Shown piece by piece: positions 1 to 7,217 of a DNA stretch of 17,311 nucleotides. Within the stretch, counting starts at the first letter, position 1; every line of letters begins with the position of its first letter. The position numbers were made by a program, and so were the translations under genes. The stretch covers positions 1-17,311 of the forward strand of contig CAMPET010000411.1 in NCBI GenBank assembly GCA_946803715.1, in the 5' to 3' direction. This DNA is from Beroe ovata (lineage: Eukaryota > Ctenophora > Nuda > Beroida > Beroidae). A model generated the notes under the pieces. It saw nothing but the letters and a program-made list of their open reading frames with translations, did no database searches and had not been told where the DNA came from.

Positions 1-82
1 TTTGTGTGACAGAGACATGGGGCCACAATTTGGAAGAGATGACATGTACAGTGACAGATTATTTCCAGATCTGGAACAACAG
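1..82 (+). CDS. Possible 3' end of a coding exon, gene unknown (partial at window edge)
   Basis: Bases 2-82 read open for 27 codons, with an acidic, hydrophilic composition (Asp/Arg/Met-rich, ending in a Pro-Asp-Leu-Glu-Gln-Gln stretch). They end exactly at a good splice donor, CAG|gtaacg (gt at 83-84). The tandem repeat array starts about 10 bases later, so the array would lie in the following intron. I do not recognise the protein, and I find no convincing downstream exon on this strand before the LINE region. A pyrimidine-rich acceptor at about 2307 would give only a few codons. It may equally be chance open sequence. Confidence 0.25.
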
Positions 83-93
83 GTAACGCCTCA

Positions 94-1662
94 GGAAGGC
101 GAGATAGACTTTCGATTCCACCTTAGATCGATTCAGCGTCCAAAATTACCTAGGAATCGATCGCATTCGTGTGAAAATCGAGCAAAAATTATTTGGTCAT
201 TTTCAACATGAATGCTTGGATCAATGTACCATGAGCACAGAATTAAGCTTTCTGAGTGTCGATTTCAGTGATCTCAAAACACCGCAAAACTACTTTTGAG
301 TGGACCAATTGTCATACAAGCCATCTCTCCTATACCTATACTACACATAACAACGAATTGTATTATCAGGAAATGTCTACATGGGCCGTGAGACCACGCC
401 CAAATCACGAAATTTGACCATGCATCTGATTTAGCAAAATCAATGGGACACACATCAGGAGGCTCAAAATTTTTTAACGCCAAAATGAACTGAAAACAAG
501 TGTTTCTGGACTATTTTTGAGCGTAGAGTCCGAATTTGGAGGAATTTTGGGGCTAGCTCAAGAGGAAAATGTAGAAATTTCGAAATAACTGTTCAAATAT
601 CCCATGAAATGATGTATTTGGACGTAGCAGTCCAAGGAAACGAGATAGACTTTCAATTCCACCGTAGATCGATTCAGCGTTCAAAATTACCTAAGAATCG
701 ATTGTATTCGTGTGAAAATCGAACAAAAAATATTTGGTCATTTTCCTCATGAGTGCTTGGATCAATGTACCATGAGCACAGAATTCAGCTTTCTGAGTGT
801 CGATTTCAGTGCTCTCAAAACATCACAAAACTACTTTTGAGTTGACCAATTGTCATACTAGCCATATCTCCTATGCCTATACTACACATAACAGCCCATT
901 GCATTGTCAGCTAATGCCTACATGGGCCGTGAGACCACGCCCAAATCACGAAATTTGACCATGAATCTGATTTAGCAAAATCAATGGGACACACATCAGG
1001 AGGCTCAAAATTTTTTAACGCCAAAATAAACTGAAAACAAGTGTTTCTGGACTATTTTTGGGCGTAGAGTCCGAATTTGGAGGAATTTTGGGGCTAGCTC
1101 AACAGGAAAATGCACAAATTTTGAAATAACCGTTCAAATATCCCATAAAATGATGTATTTGGACGTAGCAGTCCAAGGAAGCGAGATAGGCATTCAATTC
1201 CACCGTAGATCGATTCAGCGTCCAAAATTACCTGGGAATCAATTGCATTCATGTGAAAATCGAGCAAAAATTATTTGGTCAATTTCCTCGATGAGTGTAC
1301 CATGAGCACAGAATTAAGCTTTCTGAGTGTCGATTTCAGTGGTCTCAAAACATCACGAAACTACTTTTGAGTGGACCAATAGTCACACAAGCCATCTCTC
1401 CTACACCTATAGTACACATAACAGCCCATTGCATTATCAGCTAATGCCTACATGGGCCGTGAGACCACGCCCAAATAACGAAATTTGACCATACAACTGA
1501 TTTAGCAAAATCAATGGGACACACACCTGAAGGCTCAAATCTTTTTAACGCCAAAATAAACTGGAAACAAGTGTTTCTGAACTATTTTTGAGCGTAGAGT
1601 CCGAATTTGAACGAATTTCGGAGCTAGCTCGGCGGAAAGATGCTGAAATTCGAAGTCAAGAG
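94..1662. repeat. Tandem repeat array, three copies of a ~540-bp unit
   Basis: The motif gagatag followed by a ttccacc-tagatcgattcagcg core begins at 101, 642 and 1182, giving periods of 541 and 540 bp. Long stretches stay nearly identical between copies, for example the block around catgggccgtgagaccacgc at about 381, 923 and 1449. Copy 1 covers about 94-634, copy 2 about 635-1174, and copy 3 about 1175-1662. Copy 3 is shortened at its 3' end and has a small internal deletion near 1285-1300. The array has no long open reading frame; the short ORFs in it are not conserved between copies. It is satellite-like or a tandemly amplified transposon fragment. A core of about 95 bp resembles the interior of the hAT-like element at 8837-9360. 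Confidence 0.9.
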
Positions 1663-2393
1663 CACAAAACTCGCAAAAGTAACAAACTGAGATTCATTCC
1701 ACTCACCATCATGGGTCTTCGGAGCAGTCATTTTTCGGCTAAAATAGAATAAGTGTGTTAGAACATGGCTATTGTAGTATTAAATAATGTTATAATAGAT
1801 CTTGTTATCGATCACATAGGTCACAGTGTAGATCATGTGTATGATCAATAAGTGAATAGCGGAGAAAAGAGTTAGATTCAAAATAACTACCAAAACCATC
1901 ATCAATCAGAACTAACACCATGCAAAGATGGGAAAATAAAGGGTTAAAACTATCAAAGTCTTATCTTGAAATCATTCGATAATTCTGAAATTCTTGTAAA
2001 TATATCATGATAAAATTAATCCAATTACATTCCAGTTTAAAAATTGATCAAGAGTAAGGTTCTGTCAAANCAATAGTAATACCATAGTGTAAGCCGATAA
2101 ATACAGGGCGGTGTGGTTTATTTACTTTTATTAGGTTTAAGTTTAACTTTGTTACTCTGAGATTGAAATTCCAATTTAATATCGTAATTGTATTAATATT
2201 TAAGAATAATTGTTAATGTTTGTCAATTCGATTTCAAAATCAAATATCCAATTCCATTGTCCGTTGGCGTTAAGTTTAACTCCTTCATCATTCATCCTTC
2301 CATTTTAGTGTCACGGTGAATCGTAACTAGTATAGGGTAGCGTCTAGACACTGCGTCACTGCACTGCCCTCTTATCGGCGTTTGCCTAACCTA
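1663..2393. other. AT-rich stretch without a recognisable gene
   Basis: Apart from the tentative 25-nt exon above, I see no conserved protein, RNA gene or clear repeat here. The stretch is AT-rich, has a single N at 2070, and contains a pyrimidine-rich acceptor-like site at about 2290-2308 that leads to a stop within six codons. Confidence 0.5.
1707..1731 (-). CDS. Very tentative first coding exon on the - strand
   Basis: On the - strand an ATG at 1731-1729 opens 25 nt (Met-Thr-Ala-Pro-Lys-Thr-His-Asp plus one base) that ends precisely at a consensus donor, G|gtgagt (the complement of actcac at 1701-1706). An A-rich context (ccgaaaaATG) precedes the start. The rest of such a gene would lie to the left, with the satellite array inside its first intron. 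No second exon is visible. A donor and an ATG this close together can occur by chance, so this is only a candidate. Confidence 0.15.
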
Positions 2394-2752
2394 GTTATTG
2401 CGCGGCGCGGCGCCGAGTGATGGACCCTATCGAGAATTTCGTTGATTTCTGATTTCGCGCGACGCCGACGCACAAGCTTTTTCAAAAAGTTTTTTTTCAT
2501 TCTTATCACGTGGCTTGCAGTTGCATCAGCGGTCCAACAATGCCTTTTGCCTATGTGGGAGTTTCAATGCGCGGCGCGCGACGATAAAAAGTCCAAGCGG
2601 CTTGCGTCGGCAAGATTGGCAATTTGCGCCGCGCAAAACCAAATTCTCCACAGGGTCATCAATCGACAACGCATCATGGGCAGGTTGGGTCACGTGAGGT
2701 CGTGAGAACAAGCTGCAGAACTCTTTGAACTATAAGGCGCCAGTGCGATAAC
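2394..2752. repeat. CpG-rich block bounded by a weak inverted repeat, possible degenerate miniature transposon
   Basis: This block is strikingly rich in CpG and GCGC words (for example cgcggcgcggcgccgag at about 2401-2417 and gcgcggcgcgcgacg near 2570) compared with its AT-rich flanks. Its ends are imperfectly inverted: gttattgcgcggcgc begins at 2394, and ggcgccagtgcgataac at 2736-2752 is its approximate reverse complement, sharing GTTATyGC and GGCGC. I see no clear target-site duplication. Small ORFs inside have no recognisable domain. Alternatives are a CpG-island promoter or an unrelated decayed repeat. Confidence 0.3.
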
Positions 2753-2781
2753 ATTTTGAGATTCATAACTTCAATTTTACA

Positions 2782-2847
2782 GTTTTCCCAGTGTCCTAGA
2801 ACTTTTATGATAAAAGTTTTCCCAGTGTCCTAGAACTTTTATGATAA
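2782..2847. repeat. Direct tandem duplication of a 34-bp unit
   Basis: A 34-bp unit beginning gttttcccagtgtcctaga occurs at 2782-2815 and again, without any base change over 32 bp, at 2816-2847. The exact identity points to a recent local duplication. Confidence 0.9.
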
Positions 2848-3020
2848 TGTATAAAGGAACTCTTATTCCAATATCCACTTGATCAGTTTTGAATAAATAC
2901 CAAAAAATAATGAAAATAAGTTTGATGCAATAAGTTGTTATATAAATGTTTTATTCTGGGTGCCCAGACTGGGGTACTTACTAGTGAAGTCTTGTAGGAT
3001 ATTAGTGTTGATTCATGTCA

Positions 3021-3045
3021 AAATTCAATTCAATTCAATTCAATT
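3021..3045. repeat. Short pentanucleotide microsatellite (ATTCA)n
   Basis: About five uninterrupted attca/caatt units are visible, lying about 55 bp before the LINE fragment at 3101. Confidence 0.8.
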
Positions 3046-3100
3046 GGAGAAATTTCAGCCTCACAAATTTGGAGTGAATCGTGAGTCATCTTGAAGGAAC

Positions 3101-3407
3101 TGGGCTACAATTATAGAGCTAGAGGGGGTTCAAGGTCGGTTCACTAGGCTGATTTGTGGCCTAGGCACGGCTCCCTATAGTAAATGGCTGGCAAAGCTTG
3201 ATTTTACTACTTTAGTTGAGAGAAGGTTGAGAGGTGACTTACTAGAAACGTTCAAGATAGTGAGCAATAAAGTTGAATATTGGCAGAAACTATTTGAACT
3301 GGGTAGATGTAGGAGAAGCTTGTTAACTTATAGGAAACTGTTAATCAAATCTTGTCGTGAAATAATGAAGCTTGATATAAATATAAATAAATAAATAAAT
3401 AAATAAG
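3101..3407 (+). pseudogene. 5'-truncated LINE fragment: C-terminal part of a reverse transcriptase ORF with AAAT tail
   Basis: From 3101 to a taa at 3392-3394 the + strand encodes a piece clearly homologous to the region downstream of the reverse transcriptase domain. It contains E-G-V-Q-x-R-F-T-R, then P-Y-S, L-T-T-L-x-E-R-R and R-G-D-L-x-E-x-F-K-like stretches, the same series found in the - strand LINE ORF2 at about 3990-4130. Sequence identity between the two is low, so this is a different LINE family of the same broad CR1/L2 group. The stop lies inside a run of AAAT units (3384-3407) that looks like the 3' tail of the element. Everything upstream (endonuclease, catalytic RT) is missing, as expected for incomplete target-primed reverse transcription. 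Confidence 0.75.
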
Positions 3408-3588
3408 AGAATAATGATGCCAGCATCATCACAAATCGTCCCTCAAAATATCATGAAACCTAACAAATTAAAAGTAATAATTTAGTTAAAGATGTCAGTT
3501 AATCCTTTGTCACAAATATGAATAAATTTAAATTACAAAAATGAAAGTTTAATTTAGTAGAGCACGATAACACTACAACTACAACACA

Positions 3589-6500
3589 TCAATTCATATT
3601 AATAAACTTCTTCTGCGCTACAAAAGGATTGTCTATAAGGTAACTGTTATGTTCAATCTTCTTTTCTAAATAGCTGCCACCTTCTATACGACTTAAAACT
3701 TCATTTGATAATTCCCAAAAGTTACCACTATCACATACACCCGAACAAATGGTCCGGATCTTATGATTCTCCAATTTACTTTTAAAATCATTCATCGAGG
3801 TGGCATTCCTCACATCACTTGGAAGNAGCTTATTCCAATACATCATAACACGATCGTTAATAAAATTCCTAAAGAGACGTGAAATTTGTGTACCTTTGCT
3901 CTTCCTAGGCTTACACACTAAATTCATACCAGATCTACTAAAGTTGAACACGCCACTCAAACTAGACACTCCATTACAAACTTTGAAAACTTCAATCAGA
4001 TCGCCCCTCGATCGACGCTCAGCCAGTGTGGTCAGCTTCAGAACCCGCAGGCGCTCAGAATATGGCAGCAAGCCTACCTCTTCAATCATCCTGGTAAAGC
4101 GTCTCTGGACGCCCTCGATCTTCAATATCAACGACCAGTTACCATGCTCTGCTGCTGGATTCCAAAGCTGAACACAATATTCGAGGTGCGGTCTGATCAA
4201 AGACTTATAGACTCTCAACATGAGTGACCTTTCCCTGCTAATCAAATTCCTAGCGATCCAACATATAATCTGATTTGCTTTGCTGATGCATGAATTAATC
4301 TGGTCATTCCAAAGCAAGGTGCCAGAGGTAAGGACACCTAGGTCTTTTTCCTGTTCAGTTTTTTTCATGTCCACGCCATTTAATGAATAGTTCAAACATT
4401 GATTACTATTGAAATGCAAATGTAGCACTTTGCATTTATCCAGATTAAACTCTAGAAGCCACATCTTTTCCCATTCTTCCAGGGACTTCAAGTCATTATC
4501 AACTAAATCTTTATTCAATACATTGGATATAAGCTTTAAGTCATCAGCAAAAATTTTTACAGCACTCTTAACACTATCAGGAAGATCATTAATGTACAAA
4601 ATGAAGAGCAGTGGACCCAACACTGAACCCTGTGGGATCCCCGAAAGCACTGCTTTGAATGAAGAGAACTGTCCCCCAACTGAGACTCTGAACGTTCTAT
4701 CTGTCAAAAAATCTTTAATTACATCTAGAACTTTACCATCTATACCTAAACTTTGTAACTTTAAAATCAACCTTTTATGTGGGACTCTGTCAAAGGCCTT
4801 ACTAAAGTCAAAAAATAATAAGTCAACTGGGACCCCTTCATCTAAAAGACCTAAAATATTATCATATGTTTCTAGCAAATTTGTTAAACACGATTTACCT
4901 TTCACAAATCCATGTTGATTAGAACTTATTTTACTCTCTACAAAATCTACAATAGGGGATCTTAGAATTTTTTCATACACTTTACAAATGATACATGTTA
5001 GAGAAACAGGCCGATAATTTAAAGGATCTGTCTTTGAGTCTTTTTTGAATAATGCTGATAAGTTAGCTGCTTTCCATATTTCAGGCAACTTTCCACTATC
5101 AGTACACTTTCTAAATAATTTAACAACAGCATTTACAAAAGATGGATCACCAGCTAGCGACTTGAGCAACTTGGGGTGAATACCATCTGGACCAATACTT
5201 TTAAAACAGTCTAACTGCTCAAGTTCTTTTTTCACCATATCAAAACTGATAGTTATATCCTCAAGAATATCAGACGATCTTGTTTTAAGATCAGGGTTCT
5301 CCACATCGGGCATGTGCTCAGGCTCTTGAACAAATACTGAACTGAAGGCTTCAGCCAAGGCTTCTGCACTGTCAGCAGCACTGCTGGTTCTTGAGCCATC
5401 ACCCCTGTCCAACATGGGGACTCCTGTTTTCAATTGTCTTCGATTCCTGAGATAACTATAGAAACCTTTACAATTTGTTTTCAAATTATTCGTGAGTTTC
5501 CTCTCATAACTAGATTTAAGTCTAAATTCTTCATCTGAATATAACTTGTCCTTAGTCATAGCACAGTTAAAGTTTTCCTTAGTGGGATATTCATTGAAAA
5601 CGTTCCAGGCTTTATCTTTATTTTTCCTCATACGTTTCAATGCAGAATTAGACCAGGGTAAGTCTAGGGGTCTGTTTTGGGTGTCGAAACGAGACACCGG
5701 GACGATACCAGAAACTTCGTTAAGCTTTCCCTGGAGCTCATTCCACAATCCTTCAGAATCTAAATCTTCACTTGAAAAACTCCAATCTATATTTTGTAAA
5801 CTATACTTCAATAAATCCTCAGAGGAAGTTCTTGACCAGGAGGGTTTTTTAATGGCTCTCTTAGTTACCTTAATGGGCTTGTTCAATGAAATACCAAGCT
5901 CAATTTTCATGGACACGTGGTCACTCTTTCCCAAGCTGGAAAGTAAATTTACACTAGAGACTAAAGCATCGTTAGTGAAAAGAACTTGATCAAGCAGGCT
6001 CTCTTGGAGAACCCCCTTGACCATTCTCCGCCGTGTTATTTGATTGACCAAGCTCCATTTCAGGCCAAGTTGGTTAAAAGCATCAATATATTCTAACTGT
6101 TTCAAAAGTAACTTGTTATTTGTATTGCAATTTACACTTCTCAAACAACTAGTTTCCCAACAAATATCAGGTAAGTTTAAATCACCAACGAGAATTGTTT
6201 CAAATAAATTACTCTCATCACAAATATCTTTAATGCATGACAGTAATACATTATCTAATACATTGCTCAAATTTGGAGACCTATAAATACAAGCTAAACA
6301 AAATTTACCTATATTGCTATCAATTTCTATTGCTAGTGAGTCAGGAGCATTATTACCAAAAGATTGAATGAAGTTTATACTGAGATCTTCCCTGTAGTAT
6401 ATAATCGATCCACCCCCACCACTGAACTCTTCAAAATCGTCTTCATGTATGTCAAAATCTCTATCTTTTCTACAAAATTTATATCCATTGATAGATAACT

Positions 6501-6606
6501 CAGAATCTGAAATGCTACTATTTAAATGAGTTTCTGTGATACAAATAAAGTCTATGTTACTATAGATGGATACACAATGTTTGAGCTCATCAAGTTTGTT
6601 CAACAA
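3589..6606 (-). CDS. LINE ORF2: apurinic-type endonuclease plus reverse transcriptase
   Basis: This 1,005-residue open frame encodes the enzyme that nicks the target DNA and copies the LINE RNA into it. Numbering starts at the TTG at 6606. The endonuclease domain (about 15-235) has the catalytic Glu in T-E-T-H-L (Glu25), C-I-Y-R-S-P (106-111), G-D-L-N (Asp142) and the final S-D-H (228-230). The reverse transcriptase (about 465-760) has N-Y-R-P-V-S-L (530-536), Q-H-G-F (564-567), F-D-F-S-K-A-F-D (Asp600), G-I-P-Q-G-S-V-L-G-P (656-665) and the F-A-D-D catalytic pair (686-689). A thumb/C-terminal region follows, and the stop is at 3589-3591. No internal stop or frameshift is seen; the N at 3826 falls in a CTN (Leu) codon. 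No ATG marks the start. The frame stays open upstream through about 6648, overlapping the ORF1 stop, so translation probably depends on reinitiation or a non-AUG start. It looks potentially functional. Confidence 0.92.
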   Translation of the reverse strand: MLNKLDELKHCVSIYSNIDFICITETHLNSSISDSELSINGYKFCRKDRDFDIHEDDFEEFSGGGGSIIYYREDLSINFIQSFGNNAPDSLAIEIDSNIGKFCLACIYRSPNLSNVLDNVLLSCIKDICDESNLFETILVGDLNLPDICWETSCLRSVNCNTNNKLLLKQLEYIDAFNQLGLKWSLVNQITRRRMVKGVLQESLLDQVLFTNDALVSSVNLLSSLGKSDHVSMKIELGISLNKPIKVTKRAIKKPSWSRTSSEDLLKYSLQNIDWSFSSEDLDSEGLWNELQGKLNEVSGIVPVSRFDTQNRPLDLPWSNSALKRMRKNKDKAWNVFNEYPTKENFNCAMTKDKLYSDEEFRLKSSYERKLTNNLKTNCKGFYSYLRNRRQLKTGVPMLDRGDGSRTSSAADSAEALAEAFSSVFVQEPEHMPDVENPDLKTRSSDILEDITISFDMVKKELEQLDCFKSIGPDGIHPKLLKSLAGDPSFVNAVVKLFRKCTDSGKLPEIWKAANLSALFKKDSKTDPLNYRPVSLTCIICKVYEKILRSPIVDFVESKISSNQHGFVKGKSCLTNLLETYDNILGLLDEGVPVDLLFFDFSKAFDRVPHKRLILKLQSLGIDGKVLDVIKDFLTDRTFRVSVGGQFSSFKAVLSGIPQGSVLGPLLFILYINDLPDSVKSAVKIFADDLKLISNVLNKDLVDNDLKSLEEWEKMWLLEFNLDKCKVLHLHFNSNQCLNYSLNGVDMKKTEQEKDLGVLTSGTLLWNDQINSCISKANQIICWIARNLISRERSLMLRVYKSLIRPHLEYCVQLWNPAAEHGNWSLILKIEGVQRRFTRMIEEVGLLPYSERLRVLKLTTLAERRSRGDLIEVFKVCNGVSSLSGVFNFSRSGMNLVCKPRKSKGTQISRLFRNFINDRVMMYWNKXLPSDVRNATSMNDFKSKLENHKIRTICSGVCDSGNFWELSNEVLSRIEGGSYLEKKIEHNSYLIDNPFVAQKKFINMN

Positions 6607-6644
6607 CCCACTAGCATTGGTGTAGAATATATTGGGGAAGCTTA

Positions 6645-6831
6645 CTACTTCTTGGCCATTCTCTTCCTTCTCTCCTGTCTTGCCTGAAAATTCGCCCTCC
6701 TATCTGCCGCACACAAATCATTATTGATCCAATGGCCACTGTCTGTCTGTAGACCCTTACCATCCCTGGTCCAGTCCTCAACAAGCTTCTCATCATTCAA
6801 TTTTATGATGAGGGGTCTGCAGTAATTCTCC
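6645..6831 (-). pseudogene. Second copy of the LINE ORF1 3' end (remnant)
   Basis: This remnant encodes only the last ~60 residues of ORF1, from E-N-Y-C-R-P-L-I-I-K to R-R-K-R-M-A-K-K, ending in TAG at 6647-6645. It matches the intact ORF1 end (7218-7407) closely, but the intact copy has one more Glu codon before its TAA. The remnant starts abruptly at the N at 6832; upstream lies unrelated sequence instead of the rest of ORF1. It is the natural 5' partner of the long ORF2 at 3589-6606. Confidence 0.85.
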
Positions 6832-6888
6832 NTCCGTGGCTGCGGGCGCTTGCCAGCGCCCTGATGAGGACCAATTATAAGTAGTAAG
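6832..6888. other. 57-bp non-LINE linker beginning with an ambiguous base
   Basis: The bases between the two LINE copies match neither LINE ORF. The linker contains a GC-rich hairpin, GGGCGCT-tgcc-AGCGCCC, with a 7-bp perfect stem at 6843-6860, followed by AT-rich sequence. The N at 6832 marks its left edge, so it may be an assembly join or filler. Confidence 0.6.
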
Positions 6889-7215
6889 ATTGCTATCAAT
6901 TTCTATTGCTAGTGAGTCAGGAGCATTATTACTAAAAGATTGAATGAAGTTTACACTAAGATCTTCCCTGTAGTAAATAATTGATCCACCCCCACCACTG
7001 AACTCTTCAAAATCGTCTTCATGTATATCAAAGTCTCTATCTTTTCTACAGAATTTATATCCATTGATAGATAACTCAGAATCTGAAATGCTACTATTTA
7101 AATGAGTTTCTGTGATACAAATAAAGTCTATGTTACTATAGATGGATGCACAATGTTTGAGCTCATCAAGTTTGTTCAACAACCCACTAGCATTGGTGTA
7201 AAATATGTTGGGCAA
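6889..7215 (-). pseudogene. Truncated LINE ORF2 5' fragment following the intact ORF1
   Basis: This fragment starts right after the ORF1 stop (TTG at 7215-7213; ORF1 TAA at 7220-7218) and encodes the N-terminal ~109 residues of the endonuclease domain. It includes the catalytic T-E-T-H-L and the G-G-G-G-S segment. At 6889 it stops matching the LINE and runs into the 57-bp linker, losing the rest of the endonuclease and all of the reverse transcriptase. The break falls after A-I-E-I-D-S-N, the same point at which the full copy continues with I-G-K-F-C. Confidence 0.85.
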
Positions 7216-7217
7216 GC

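Noticed and set aside
94-1662. CRISPR array
   Set aside because: Units are ~540 bp in direct contact, with no short repeats separated by unique spacers, and the DNA is eukaryotic.
3124-3140. tRNA-like B box (ggttcaaggtc)
   Set aside because: It lies in the LINE coding fragment, lacks an A box at the right distance and any cloverleaf.
3800-6286. + strand ORFs of 80-169 codons opposite the LINE
   Set aside because: Antisense shadows of the ORF2 reading frame with no domain of their own.
6856-6888. CTGATGAG resembling the hammerhead ribozyme core
   Set aside because: No stem II followed by GAAA and no cleavage-site helix nearby; eight bases by chance.
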